A program made the position numbers and the translations under genes. A DNA stretch of 64,000 nt. Source: M0108 sp963841065. Its GTDB lineage: Bacteria > Pseudomonadota > Gammaproteobacteria > Chromatiales > Chromatiaceae. Of the stretch, positions 18,807 to 29,162 are shown piece after piece. Below the pieces are notes generated by a model, which was not told the DNA's origin, did no database searches, and worked only from the letters and a program-made list of their open reading frames with translations. The stretch lies in assembly GCA_963841065.1 (NCBI GenBank), contig CAWJBI010000035.1, positions 1-64,000 of the forward strand. Reading direction: 5' to 3'. Position 1 is the stretch's first letter, and each line of letters starts with the position of its first letter.

Positions 18807-21539
18807 CTAATGAAGCAAGGGCTGGATCAACTCCCATCGCTTGTCCTTGACCATCACGAAGCGGCAACGACCCGCGGAAAGCTCGGCCCAGAGATGGCCA
18901 ATCAGGCGGTCATCCTCGGCGGCGGTCCAGCGGTCCGCACCCTTGTATTCGACGGCAAGGATGGGGCCTGACTGGTCGTCGGCCCCGGGCAACTGGCAGA
19001 GAAAGTCGGGGTAAAAGCGCCCATCGGCCTTCTGCAGGAAGAAACTGCTGCCCTCGCGCCGTACCAGGTTGCGGACCCAGAACAGGATGTGCCCCTTCTG
19101 CGCCTGAATGTCCAGCCAGCAGGCGCATTCGAACTCCTCCTTGCTGTCGAAATCGCCGATGCGGCCGTAAAAATGCTTGCGGAAGTCGAAGTGGCCGAAG
19201 TGCCCATCGTAATCCCGGCTGGGCGCATAGGCCTGATGATGAAACTCGAAGACCAGGCCAGGGTCATCGAGGCCACCCACGGCCACTCGGGACGCGGCGC
19301 CCTCGCCAAACAGGGTCTCCTGGTAGGCCTGGCCTACCGCTTGCTTCCGATACTCCCGGATACGCGCCTCGATCAGATTACGAATCAGGAACTTCTGCAA
19401 GTTGACGCGCGCCAGGGTCAAGCCGGGTTCCCGCAGTAATTGGGTCAGCCAGGCCGCCACGAAGCCCATCTTGTTGGCATGGGTGAGGGATTCCTCCGGC
19501 AGGTTGCGGCAAAGCCAGGCCGCCAGACGCACCGGGTCCCAATGCTCGGGCTGGTAGGACAGGCCGAGATCGCGCTGCAATTCTGGTAGAAAGCGGGATA
19601 CCACCCGGCCCGTGTCGTTTTCGACATCGATCTCGCCGATTTCCGCGATCTTGAAGCCTTCATTCAGGGTCGCGAGGTCATTTGCACTCGGCTTGGCATC
19701 GTAGGGGGACAGGTCCCAGGGATACTCCAGCACCTCGGGGTCGTCGAACAACCGCAACTGCTCCCTGCCGTCGGGACCTGGCACCCGCAGCGCCAGGCGC
19801 GGCACCCGAAAGCGCTCGCCCAGTTCCGCGGGGGTCTGGAAGAATTCGATGGCGGTTGTGCGGCTGATTTCCCCGGCCTCAGCGATAGCCGCCACCGCCG
19901 TCTCGGTCGTTACCGAGGTTACGAGAACCGCCGTCTCATCCTCGGTCAGGGGCTTGTCGATAGTCAGGGTGTTGCGCTTGCCGTCCCAATTCACCTTGTC
20001 CCGCAAGGTCTTGGGCAGGTGTTTGAGATTCGGCTTTTCCGTCAGGCCGATAGCCACCGGACGCATGACCAGGCGCCCCGGGTGCCCATCCAGGTCCAAG
20101 CGACCCTGGGCGGGGTGGGCAGCGGCTACGAATTCGGCCACCTCCCGCCGGTCGAAACCCGCACCCGTCACCAGTCGGTCACGCAGCGTGCTGGCGGTCT
20201 CGGCGAAGTTGCGGGAAACGACGAAGGCATAGGACTGGTTTAGCGCCCGGGCCTGCCGATGGCTCGCCCCTGGCTGGCGCAGGACCCGGCCGAGTAACTG
20301 CTCCACCGCCGTGGCCGAGGACAGGGAGGCCATACTAACCAGGATGTAGGCAAAGGGGCAGTCCCAGCCCTCGGCCAGGGCCTTCTGGGTGATAACGAAC
20401 TTCACCGGACAGGCCGGATCGGCGAGGCCCAGCTTGTAGGCTGCCTCGACCTGCTCCAGGCCCTTTACCTCGCCCGTGGCGATGATGATTTCCTCGGTGG
20501 GGATGCGCTGGTTGACGATCAACTCCTGGCGGACCCGCTCAAAATCCAGGGTCTCCACCCCCGTCCGGCGCGGCTCGGACTGGATGAGGACGATGGGTCT
20601 CAGGTAGTCGGCGCCCGCCCGGTGTTCCTCCTCGGCCAGTTTGTGCAGGGCCTCCCGGCGGCCGATGGCATCCGCCAGACACTGCCGCCAGTTGGGTTCG
20701 GCCTCCAGCACCACGGGCAGCTTGATCATCTCCTCCGCCTTCAACTCGGCGGCGGAGACGCTGTGCAGGACATTGGAGGGGGTGCGCTCCAGGTCCGGAG
20801 TGGCGGTCAGTTCCATCACCCCGCTGGGACGGAAGCGCGCCAGCATCTCGAAGGCCAGTTCGGTGCGGCTATTGTGGGCCTCGTCCACGATCACGAAAGG
20901 CCGCCGCAGGCGCAGCACATTGGCCAGGGAGAAGATTGGCCGGCGGTCGGTTCCCTCGCCGTCCGTCAGCAACTGGTCGCGCTGGGTTGGGGACAGGTTG
21001 TCGAAGTGGGACATGAGGGCGCCGTTGTCCTGATAGACCTTGCGGCACTCCTCTTCCTCCACCTGAAATGCCTGGCGGGTGGCGACGAGGATGGTAGTCG
21101 CCGTATCCAGGGTGGCACGGGTCAGGCCCTTGGCCTCCTCCAGATCCATGACGGCGATGGGTCCGGCCTCGCGCAGGGCGGTATGGTAGGGGTGCTGGCG
21201 ATCCTTGAGGGCGCGCAAGGTCTGCTCGCGGATCGGTTTGCTCGGCACCAGCCAGAGGATGAGACTGTGCTCGACGCGTAGCAAATGGGTGTTGATCAGC
21301 GCCAGGCTCTTGGCCGCCAGCCAGGTCTTGCCGCCCCCGGTCGGCACGCGCAGGCAGAAATAGGGCATGTCCAGGGGAAAGGCGGGCAGGGGATGGTAGG
21401 GCAGGCCCCGCCCCCAGAGGCGCTCGGTGGTGGCGGAGAAGGCGATGGCAGGCGACGGCAGCTCATGGCAGGCCCGGAAGTAAGCCGTCACGCTCTCCAG
21501 TACCTGCGATTGGTAGGTCTTCGGCGTGAAGACAGTCAT
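18807..21539 (-). CDS. Type III restriction enzyme Res subunit (helicase-nuclease)
   Basis: 910 residues, intact. N-terminal superfamily 2 helicase: Walker A PTGGGKT at 66-72, motif II DEAH at 219-222, motif III as TATPD, and motif VI in QLLGRVLRQPGA. The C-terminal PD-(D/E)XK nuclease has YPDFL at about 843 and EYKG at 864-867. Res translocates on DNA and cuts only in complex with a Mod subunit. It is the last gene of a mod-DUF4160-DUF2442-res unit, starting 91 bp after DUF2442. Since Mod is broken upstream, the enzyme may be orphaned unless the Mod indels are errors. Confidence 0.93.
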   Translation of the reverse strand: MTVFTPKTYQSQVLESVTAYFRACHELPSPAIAFSATTERLWGRGLPYHPLPAFPLDMPYFCLRVPTGGGKTWLAAKSLALINTHLLRVEHSLILWLVPSKPIREQTLRALKDRQHPYHTALREAGPIAVMDLEEAKGLTRATLDTATTILVATRQAFQVEEEECRKVYQDNGALMSHFDNLSPTQRDQLLTDGEGTDRRPIFSLANVLRLRRPFVIVDEAHNSRTELAFEMLARFRPSGVMELTATPDLERTPSNVLHSVSAAELKAEEMIKLPVVLEAEPNWRQCLADAIGRREALHKLAEEEHRAGADYLRPIVLIQSEPRRTGVETLDFERVRQELIVNQRIPTEEIIIATGEVKGLEQVEAAYKLGLADPACPVKFVITQKALAEGWDCPFAYILVSMASLSSATAVEQLLGRVLRQPGASHRQARALNQSYAFVVSRNFAETASTLRDRLVTGAGFDRREVAEFVAAAHPAQGRLDLDGHPGRLVMRPVAIGLTEKPNLKHLPKTLRDKVNWDGKRNTLTIDKPLTEDETAVLVTSVTTETAVAAIAEAGEISRTTAIEFFQTPAELGERFRVPRLALRVPGPDGREQLRLFDDPEVLEYPWDLSPYDAKPSANDLATLNEGFKIAEIGEIDVENDTGRVVSRFLPELQRDLGLSYQPEHWDPVRLAAWLCRNLPEESLTHANKMGFVAAWLTQLLREPGLTLARVNLQKFLIRNLIEARIREYRKQAVGQAYQETLFGEGAASRVAVGGLDDPGLVFEFHHQAYAPSRDYDGHFGHFDFRKHFYGRIGDFDSKEEFECACWLDIQAQKGHILFWVRNLVRREGSSFFLQKADGRFYPDFLCQLPGADDQSGPILAVEYKGADRWTAAEDDRLIGHLWAELSAGRCRFVMVKDKRWELIQPLLH

Positions 21540-21630
21540 TCCCGGCCTCGCGTGATCCGGTGGTCAGGCTCGCGGTGTCCTGTTGCGAGCAAGAATTTGT
21601 CGGTCATTTGGCCTGGATGAAAATGCGAAA

Positions 21631-21885
21631 CTAGGAAAGTATCCATTCGCCATGCTCCTTAATGGCGTCATACATGGCATCGGGAGCAAGGTCAATTTCA
21701 CCAGGCCAGGAAACAAAGCCATCCACCAATTGAATGCGGTTAAAAAAAACCGGGTCCTTGAGCTGCTCAAAAACACCGTAAAGATGAGAAGGCATCATCC
21801 GCACGGGGCCCGTCAAGCCATCGGCGAAAGTGACCACGAATTCCAGATGCCCCAGGTTTCTGATATCGATAACATCCGCGTACAT
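21631..21885 (-). CDS. DUF2442 protein
   Basis: 84 residues from the ATG at 21885 (MYADVIDIRNLGHLEFVVTF). The fold pattern of DUF2442 is visible: an opening strand, F-A-D-G, then LVDGFVSWPGEIDLAPDAMY, matching the family's WP.G.DL.PD.LY ending. DUF2442 and DUF4160 genes are commonly paired and have been suggested to be toxin-antitoxin-like; no activity is proven here. It begins 12 bp after the DUF4160 stop with a GAGG-type ribosome site, so the two are cotranscribed. Confidence 0.85.
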   Translation of the reverse strand: MYADVIDIRNLGHLEFVVTFADGLTGPVRMMPSHLYGVFEQLKDPVFFNRIQLVDGFVSWPGEIDLAPDAMYDAIKEHGEWILS

Positions 21886-21897
21886 CAATGATCCGCC

Positions 21898-22158
21898 TCA
21901 TTCCAGTGGTTGTATTTCTTCGGGACGCAGGTGGTTTTGGCACAAATCCCAATCCTTCAATAATTCAGTTTGATGCAGCTCAGCCCAATCCAAGACTAAC
22001 TCCAGCGCGCGGCGGGGAAGCCGACCCTCGGTGAGAGTCAGCGAACGGATATCAACGGATGCCTTGTATTCGCCGTACTGGACATGGAAATGCGGGGGGA
22101 CATGCTCATTAAAGAACATGCGGATGATGATGCCAAAAAATTGACTGATGATGGGCAC
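21898..22158 (-). CDS. DUF4160 protein
   Basis: 86 residues from the GTG at 22158, giving VPIISQFFGIIIRMFFNEHV followed by PPHFHVQYGEYKASVDI, the signature of DUF4160. The GTG lies one base after the mod TAA stop (TAACGTG), so translation is coupled to mod. An open frame upstream lacks homology and was rejected. Partner of the following DUF2442 gene. Confidence 0.88.
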   Translation of the reverse strand: MPIISQFFGIIIRMFFNEHVPPHFHVQYGEYKASVDIRSLTLTEGRLPRRALELVLDWAELHQTELLKDWDLCQNHLRPEEIQPLE

Positions 22159-22159
22159 G

Positions 22160-23829
22160 TTACACATCCAGGGCGTAAGGGGTCTGCTTGAAGGTGATAT
22201 TCTCGCGTCCCGCGCGGGTGCCGAGTCGATTGGCGGCGGCATAAATGACCTTCGGTCCCGGGAACTTGGGCAAGCGGTCGAGCACGGGGCCGGTGAGTAC
22301 GTTGCCGCCGGCCACCGATTGGTCCTTGAGGATGCCGTTGTAGAGGAGAAAGATGGCGCGGCCTTCGTGGATGCCCAGCAAGGGTGACAGGCTTTGTCCC
22401 GTCTCCCCGGAGGCGGACGAGTCAGGGGTCAAGCCGGTGCCTGTCTCCGCGAACCAGATGAATTCGGCCAGTTGGGCGAAGCTGACATCGCCACGAATCT
22501 GGCCATCGGCATCGAAAAGGGGATCGGCGGAAAGGCGGCAAAATTGAAAACCGCCGCCCAGGCCGGGCACGGCTTGCCCCTTGGCGTTGGTATAGCCTTC
22601 GGCAACGCGCTTGACGCGTTCGGCGGTGACATTGCGGGCGATGTTCTCGTCCATTTCGACGAGGATGAAACGGCGATTGCCGCCATCCTCGGCGTTTTGC
22701 TTCAGGACGGCGTGGCCGGTGGTACCGGAACCTGCGAAAGAGTCAAGGATGAGGGAATCCGATCGGTCCCAATTTGCAGGATGCGCTGGATGAGAAGCGT
22801 CGGCTTTGGGGTGGCGAAATCCGATATGGATGGCACGTCATGAAGACCTCTCGTAATCTCTTTCCGGGAGCCATCAGTATGCCCAGCAAAATCGTGTGGC
22901 CACAGGTTCACGGCACCACGCCATCGGCATTTCGTAAAGCATGTTTATAGCGTTTATAGTGCATGGACTTTGCGTTTGCCATCCTTACCGCAATAAATCA
23001 GACCCTGGCCTTCAGTATGTCGAGCAAACTCCTTTGCGAATAGTGCCCACACCCTTGTTCGCGTGGCCAAGTTCGCTCCCCAGAATTTGGGTTGATTTCG
23101 TACAATAAGATTGGGCCGTATCCTCGGCAGTCATCGGTATTGCCAGTGCCAATCACCATTGCGGAAAATTCCTTGTTTCAGTCTTCAAACTTATACTGCG
23201 TATCTTTTCGTTCCCTCTGGGTAGCAGGTTACGGCCGCCATTGAAACAGGTCGAAGGTTCGCATAAACCAGTACATATTCATGCATCGGCGCGATGGTCC
23301 GTGGTCATTGGCGACAGATATTTCTTTTGCCAGGCAAAACGGTCGCTACGAAGTTCTGACCCCCAAACACCTCATCCATTAAGCAACCGCAGACGTGGCG
23401 ATCTCATTATCATCAATGGAAACGAAGATCGGCCCCATCCTCCCGCAGAAACTGCTGCAGCAGCACCATCCGTGGATACATCATGCACAGCCAGCGGTCG
23501 TGCCGGTCCAGGGTCTCGCCTTCCTTGCCAACCACCTCGCCCAGCCAGCGACGGATTTCGGGGCTGTTGACGTTATCGTTGTAAACCCAGCCCTCGTTTC
23601 CGGTGTTGTAGGGTGGGTCGATATAGATGCACTTCACCCGACCGGCATAGCGGGGTAGCAGGGCCTTGAGGGCATGCAGGTTGTCGCCCTGGACGATCAG
23701 GTTCCCGCTGTCCCCGGCGCCGCTAGCGGGGACGCAAGACAGGGCTGGCACCGGCTCCAGCAGGCGAAAGGGGACTTCCCGGTGGTGTCTGACAACGGCG
23801 TCCTTGCCGATCCAATTCAGGGTGGGCAT
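22160..23829 (-). pseudogene. Type III DNA methyltransferase Mod subunit, heavily frameshifted
   Basis: Beta-class adenine methyltransferase order is visible across frames. The N-terminus at 23829 (MPTLNWIGKDAVVRHHREVP) leads to GNLIVQGDNLHALKALLP and motif IV DPPYNTGNEGW. A middle segment in shifting frames reads SIDDNEIAT, MDEVFGGQNFVAT, HEYVLVYAN, RNLLPR, then WPHDFAGHT and TPKPTLLIQRILQI. Motif I follows as SFAGSGTTGHAVL at about 22710-22750, and the C-terminus ends at a TAA at 22160. Roughly ten indels fall between 23420 and 22720, many more than in neighbours. Mod supplies both methylation and target recognition. It starts 22 bp after the ferritin-like gene. Confidence 0.85.
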
Positions 23830-23851
23830 CGCTAACTCACTGACCCCAATA

Positions 23852-24389
23852 TCACTCCGGCATATTCGGCGGGTCGAGATCCTCGACCGGCTCGGCGCGG
23901 GCCGGGTCCATCCTGGCGAGCTTTTCCTCCAGCAGGGCGGCGTGCTCGTTCTCTTCCTCGACCATCTCGGCGGCGAGCTGGCGCACCTCGGCATCGGGGG
24001 AGCCGGCGGCGACCTGGGCGTAGAAGTCGCGGCCGCGAATCTCGTTGTGCAGGGCCAGGTGCAGGGCCTGGATGGGGGTCATGAGGTAGTTGAGGTCGTC
24101 GTCCTGCTCGGCGGCGTTGGCCTCGGGGCTGCCGCCGGCGGCCCACTTGAAGTCCCAGGGTGGGATCTGGGGCAGGACGATGCCCTGGGCGCGCCCCTCG
24201 ACCTCCTGGGCGTGGAGGTCGCTCATGCCGCGACAGGTAATCAAAGAGCTCGGCGATCTCCGGGTTGTTGTGGACGGCCAGGTTGCCGGCCAGTTCGCGG
24301 TAGCGCTCGGCGGACTCGTATTCCAGTTCCAGGGCGTGGGCCAGGAATTCGGGGATGGTGGCGATGCTGGCGGGCTGATGGTTGCTCAT
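23852..24389 (-). CDS. Ferritin-like/rubrerythrin-type diiron protein, one frameshift
   Basis: The start ATG at 24389 overlaps the korB stop (ATGA). The N-terminal helix has HALELEYESAERYRELA with Glu ligands, and the C-terminal helices have LHNEIRGRDFYAQVA and AEMVEEENEHAALLEEKL (E-x-x-H pair), i.e. a four-helix diiron bundle of about 179 residues. One base is missing near 24230 (after FDYLSRHER); restoring it joins the two halves through DLHAQEVEGRAQ. Placement behind korAB suggests protection of the oxygen-sensitive enzyme from peroxide or oxygen (inference). Confidence 0.85.
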
Positions 24390-25223
24390 AGCTGAAACTC
24401 CGCTTCGATTTCCGGCAGGGTGGCGCTGGACAGGTGGGGCGGCTGCCAGGAGGGCAGCTCCTGGGCGTAGAGGAGGCCGAGGGACATGCCGTCGTCCATC
24501 TGGATGCGGCGGGCGGCCTCGACGGGGTCGTCGGTGGCCTCGGCGGCGTTGGGATGCACCAGGTGCTTCCAGTCCTTTTGTTCCGGCTGGTAGGTCTGGC
24601 AAGGGCTGAGGACGTGGAGGAAGGCGAAGCCCGGGTGCTGGATGGCCTGGACGATCAAGCGGGTGAGATCGCTGGGGTCGCCGGTGAAGCCGCGGGCGAT
24701 GAAGGAGGCGCCGGCGGCCAGGGCCAGGGCGGTGGGCTGGAAGCGCCGCACGCCCGGTGCCGCGCGGGGTGAGCTTGCTGCGGGTCCAGTCGGGCTGGGT
24801 GGTGGGCGAGGCCTGGCCCTTGGTCATGCCGTAGACCTCGTTGTCCATGACGATGTAGGTCAGGTCCATGTTGCGCCGGCAGGCGTGCAGGAAGTGGTTG
24901 CCGCCGATGGAGAAGCCGTCGCCGTCGCCGCCCGAGACCAGCACGGTGAGGTCGGGCCGCGCCGCCTTGAGTCCGGCGGCAATGGCCAGGGAGCGGCCGT
25001 GGATGCCGTGGAAGCCGTAGCTGTCGATGTAGGCCGGCAGGCGCGAGGAGCAGCCGATGCCCGAGACCATCGCCAACCGCTCCTTGGGCAGTTGCAGGTA
25101 GGCGGCGGCCTTGCTCATGGCGGCGAGGACGCCGAAGTCGCCGCAGCCGGGGCACCAGATGGGGTTGATGTCGGATTTGTAATCCTTGGCCTTGAGGGCC
25201 GGGGTGCTGGTCGCGGCTTCCAT
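24386..25223 (-). CDS. korB: 2-oxoacid:ferredoxin oxidoreductase beta subunit (one frameshift)
   Basis: The thiamine-diphosphate-binding beta subunit, which decarboxylates 2-oxoglutarate or a related 2-oxoacid and passes electrons to ferredoxin. The start at 25223 is one base after the korA stop. Visible: NPIWCPGCGDFGVL (conserved CPGCG), the ThDP motif GGDGDGFSIGGNHFLHACRR with downstream VMDNEVYGMTKGQ, and the C-terminal LIVQAIQHPGFAFLHVLSPC. A frameshift near 24755 separates LTPRGTG from FQPTALALAAGASFIARGF. Substrate choice (Kor versus other 2-oxoacids) is inferred from the family pattern. Confidence 0.9.
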
Positions 25224-25224
25224 C

Positions 25225-26970
25225 TCAATGCTCCTGGTTGGGGCTGGCGGCGGGGCGGGCGAGGGCGGCGGCGACGATGTCGCCGGGCCGCAGGGGCAGG
25301 GGGCCGGGCCGGGCGAGGGATGCGCGCCTCGGCGGGCAGGGCCTGTTCCGCGTGCAGGTAGTGGAAAAGCTGGGCGCCCTGGTTCTGCTCGACGACCAGG
25401 ATCTCCTCGGCCCCCGCCAGGGCCTGGGCCAGGTCGGCGTGGCGCAGGGGGGCGATGAGGCGCAGGGCGATGGCGCGGGCCGGCCGGCCCGCGGCGGTCA
25501 GGCGTTCCGCGGCCTCGACGACGGCCCCGGTGGCCGAGCCCCAGGTGACGAGGGCGATGGGGCCGGCGCCGCTGATCTCGGCCCAATAGTGACCGTAGTC
25601 GAAGTCGGTGAGCTTGCGCTGGCGCTTCTCGGACTGGGCCAGGTGGTCCTTGGCCATGCTCGAGGGCGTACCGCGCGGGGTTGTGCTCCAGCCCATCCGC
25701 CGTGTACATGCCGCCCGCCTGTCCCGGCAGGGCCATGGGCGAGACGCCGGACTCGGTGAGGGTGTAACGGCGGTAGGGCTCATCGCCCATCTCCGCCACC
25801 AGGCGCGGGAGGGCCTCCGGGAAGCTGGCCGGGGGGGCGCAGATGGTGCGGGACTGGCCCAGGGCCTGATCGGTGAGGACGATGGCGACGGTTTGCAGAT
25901 GTTCCGCCAGGCGCACCGCCCACTGGGTGGTGAAGACGCAGTCGCGGATGTCGGTGGCCGCCAGCACCAGGTGCGGGGCGTCGCCGTGGAAACCGTAAAG
26001 GGCGATATTGAGGTCCGACTGTTCGGACTTGGTGGGGATGCCGGTGGAGGGGCCGCCGCGCATGACATTGGCGACGACGATGGGCGTCTCGCTGGCGACC
26101 GCCAGGCCCAGGCCCTCCATCATGAGGCTGAGGCCGGGACCGGAGGTGGCGGTGAGGGAGGGGACGCCGCCGAAGGAGCCGCCAATGATCATGTTGACCG
26201 AGGCCAGTTCGTCCTCGGCCTGGAGCAGGCCGCCGCCGACCTTCTCCAGGCGGGGGGCGAGCCACTCCAGCATCTCGGTGGCCGGGGTGATGGGGTAGGC
26301 GGCGACGAAGCGGATGCCACCGCGCAGGGCGCCCAGGCCGCTGGCCTCGTTGCCGCTCATGTTCCAGCGCTCGGTGCCCGGGATCTCGACGAGGGGCTTG
26401 CCGGGGGCGGCGGCGTAGCCGGCCTGGAGGCAGGCGACGGCGGAGTCGGCGACGCTGGCGCTCTTCTTGCCCAGGGTCGCCCGGGCCTCGATCTCCAGGG
26501 CCGCCAGGGGCAGACCGGCCATGGCACCCGCGGCGCCCAGGGCGGCCATGTTGAGCCGGCCGCCCGCCACGGCATCGGCCAGGGCCTTGAGCGGCAGAGC
26601 CACCACCTGGGCCCCGCTCGCCAGAATGGCCGGGGGCACGGCGCCGCCCGCGGGGTCGGTCAGGATCAGGCTGGAGCCGTCGAGGGGGATCTCGTCGAGG
26701 AAGCGGCTGATGTTGAGCCAGTCCAGGGCCACCAGGATGTCGAAACGGTCGTCCATGGCGTTCACCGGGCGTCGGTCCGAAACGCACCATGGCCGCTGAC
26801 TCCCCGCCCCGGATCTGAGGACCGGCGGAGCGGGTCATGAGGCCGTAAAAGCCGGCGCGGGCCACGGCGGCGAGCAGAATCGAGCCCGTCGTGACGGCGC
26901 CGCTGCCGCCCGAGCCGGTGATGGCGATGGACAGCCGGGGCGGCTGGCCGGTATTGGATTCCTGGAGCAT
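25225..26970 (-). CDS. korA: 2-oxoacid:ferredoxin oxidoreductase, fused gamma-alpha subunit (three frameshifts)
   Basis: About 580 residues from the ATG at 26970 (MLQESNTG). The N-terminal gamma domain carries GSGGSGAVTTGSILLAAVAR and a TRSAGPQIRGGESAAMVRFG segment. The alpha domain starts near residue 200 with NEASGLGALRGGIRFVAAYP, then ITPATEMLEWLAP, SGPGLSLMMEGLGLA and VMRGGPSTGIPTK. The C-terminus ends LPLRPGDIVAAALARPAASP. Indels: an extra base near 26780, an extra C near 25682, and one in 25290-25330. The net shift is a multiple of three. Such gamma-alpha fusions are common in aerobic Kor enzymes. First gene of korA-korB-ferritin-like. Confidence 0.9.
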
Positions 26971-27218
26971 GTCTGGGGATGGGGTGGCAAATTGGGAAAG
27001 GGTGCGGAATGATAGCCCAGCCGGGGCCGGGGCGTAATCGACTGAATGCCGGACGAGGCCAATAATCACTAACCCTTCGCGCCAGGAAAACCCTTCAGGC
27101 AGGCTCGTCGGCCCGGCTGGGGCTGACGGTCATATCGCGTCCCACCCGGGCGGCCGGCCTGCGCCCGGGGTCAAGGGCGTCTTGCTTCCCGTCGCCCTTT
27201 TTGTTTCCATCCTCGCTC

Positions 27219-29138
27219 ATGAGCATCACCATCTCCCGCATCAACCGCATCCGCCAACTACCCGCGCAACTCGTCAATCAGATCGCCGCCGGCGAGGTGG
27301 TGGAGCGGCCGGCGTCCGTGGCCAAGGAATTAATTGAAAATAGTCTGGACGCCGGCGCGGATCGCATCGAGATCGACCTGGAACAGGGGGGCGTCAAGCT
27401 GCTGCGGGTGCGGGACAATGGCTCCGGCATCCCCCGCGAGGACCTGGCCCTGGCGCTGAGTCGCCACGCCACCAGCAAGATTGCCAGCCTGGCGGACCTG
27501 GAGGCGGTGGCCTCCCTGGGCTTTCGGGGCGAGGCCTTGCCCAGCATTGCCTCGGTCTCGCGCCTGGAGGTGCGGTCCCGGGCCCGCGATGCCGAGGAGG
27601 CCTGGTCCATCCGCGGGGACGGTGGCGATCGCCTCGATGAACCGGCCCCGGCCGCCCATCCCATCGGCACCACGGTCGAGGTGCGCGATCTCTTTTACAA
27701 CACCCCGGCCCGGCGTAAGTTTCTGCGGGCCGAGAAGACGGAGTTGGGCCACATCGAGCAGGTGGTGCGGCGTATCGCCCTGGCCCGGCAGGGGGCGCGC
27801 TTCCGCCTCAATCACAATGGCCGCACCCTGCTCGATCTACCGGCGGCGGAGGGCGAGGAGGGGATGCGGCGGCGGCTGGCGCAACTGGCGGGGGAGGGCT
27901 TCCTGGAACATGCCCTGGCGGTGGCGGAGGCGGCGGTCGATCTGCGCCTCCAGGGCTGGGTGGCGGCGCCGGCCTTCTCGCGGAGCCAGGCGGACCTGCA
28001 ATTCTTTTACGTCAATGGCCGCCTGGTGCGGGACAAGCTGGTGACCCACGCCGTGCGCCAGTCCTTCCAGGACGTGCTGCATCAGAGCCGCCATCCGGCC
28101 TATGTCCTCTACCTGGATTTGCCCCCCCTGCTGGTGGACGTCAATGTCCACCCGGCCAAGCAGGAGGTGCGCTTCCGGGAGGGCCGTCAGGTCCACGACT
28201 TCATCTTCCGCGCCTTGCATCGGCGGCTGGCGGAGGGGGAGATGGGCGGCGGTGTGGCCACCTTGGGGGCACCGGATTCCGCGCCGGGTTTCGGTTTCGC
28301 GACGGGACCGGTGGAGCGGGGGGCCCCGCCCCGCCAGTTGCCCATGTCCCCGCGGATCGCGGAGCGGCGCGGCGACTGGCTGGCGCATCTGGATGTCCAA
28401 CGCCCCGCCCCCGCGCCCCTGTCCGGTGCCACGGGAGCAGGCCCTGGTGGGGCCCTGACCGCCGGTCTCGCCAATGTCCTCTCGGGCGTCGGACCTGGCG
28501 CGGACGAACTGGGGGAGATTCCGCCCCTGGGTTACGCCCTGGCGCAACTCCAGGGTATCTATATCCTGTCCCAGGCAGCGGATGGCCTGGTGATCGTGGA
28601 TATGCACGCCGCCCACGAGCGCATCGGCTACGAGCGCCTCAAGCAGTCCTGGGAGGCGGGCCTGGCGGAGGGCGGGCAGGGCGGCGACCTGGCCCGGGGT
28701 CTGCGCCGCCAACCCCTGCTGGTACCGGTGGTGGTGCGCGTCAGCGAGCGGGAGGCCGACCTGGCGGAGGCCAGCGCCGGGGTCTTGACCCGCTTCGGCC
28801 TGGTCGTCGATCGGGTCGGTGAAGCCAGCCTGGCGGTGCGGGAGATCCCGGTCCTGTTGCAGGGCGCCGATGCCGAGGGCTTGCTCCGTGACCTGTTGGC
28901 GGATCTGGTGGTGCATGGTCGCAGCGACATGCTCCAGGCCCGGGTCAATGAGATCCTGGCGACCCTGGCCTGCCATCGCGCGGTGCGCGCCCATCGCCGT
29001 CTGACCCTGGAGGAGATGAATGCCCTGCTGCGGGACATGGAGCGCACCGAGCGGGCGGATCAGTGCAATCACGGCCGCCCGACCTGGGTCCGCCTGTCCT
29101 TGGCGGAACTCGACCGCCTGTTCGCGCGCGGGCGCTGA
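27219..29138 (+). CDS. mutL: DNA mismatch repair protein MutL
   Basis: 639 residues. The start ATG at 27219 (MSITISRINRIRQLP) was chosen over an upstream start because homology begins here. GHKL ATPase motifs: IAAGEVVERPASVAKELIEN with the catalytic Glu, DNGSGI, HATSKI and GFRGEALPSIASVSRLEV. A low-complexity linker (about 350-440) precedes the dimerisation domain (YALAQLQGIYILSQ, VDMHAAHERIGYE). It couples MutS recognition to strand processing. First gene of the mutL-miaA-hfq-hfl cluster; 24 bp to miaA. Confidence 0.97.
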   Translation: MSITISRINRIRQLPAQLVNQIAAGEVVERPASVAKELIENSLDAGADRIEIDLEQGGVKLLRVRDNGSGIPREDLALALSRHATSKIASLADLEAVASLGFRGEALPSIASVSRLEVRSRARDAEEAWSIRGDGGDRLDEPAPAAHPIGTTVEVRDLFYNTPARRKFLRAEKTELGHIEQVVRRIALARQGARFRLNHNGRTLLDLPAAEGEEGMRRRLAQLAGEGFLEHALAVAEAAVDLRLQGWVAAPAFSRSQADLQFFYVNGRLVRDKLVTHAVRQSFQDVLHQSRHPAYVLYLDLPPLLVDVNVHPAKQEVRFREGRQVHDFIFRALHRRLAEGEMGGGVATLGAPDSAPGFGFATGPVERGAPPRQLPMSPRIAERRGDWLAHLDVQRPAPAPLSGATGAGPGGALTAGLANVLSGVGPGADELGEIPPLGYALAQLQGIYILSQAADGLVIVDMHAAHERIGYERLKQSWEAGLAEGGQGGDLARGLRRQPLLVPVVVRVSEREADLAEASAGVLTRFGLVVDRVGEASLAVREIPVLLQGADAEGLLRDLLADLVVHGRSDMLQARVNEILATLACHRAVRAHRRLTLEEMNALLRDMERTERADQCNHGRPTWVRLSLAELDRLFARGR

Positions 29139-29162
29139 TCCCGGTTCTCATCCCCCAAGACC

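Noticed and set aside
18807..21539. Res-like helicase as part of a BREX or other defence island
   Set aside because: The neighbouring Mod remnant and the C-terminal nuclease motifs make a type III restriction subunit the simpler call.
27095..27217. Small minus-strand gene between korA and mutL (reads MSEDGNKKGDGKQ...)
   Set aside because: 41 residues, low-complexity, no ribosome site and no recognisable family.
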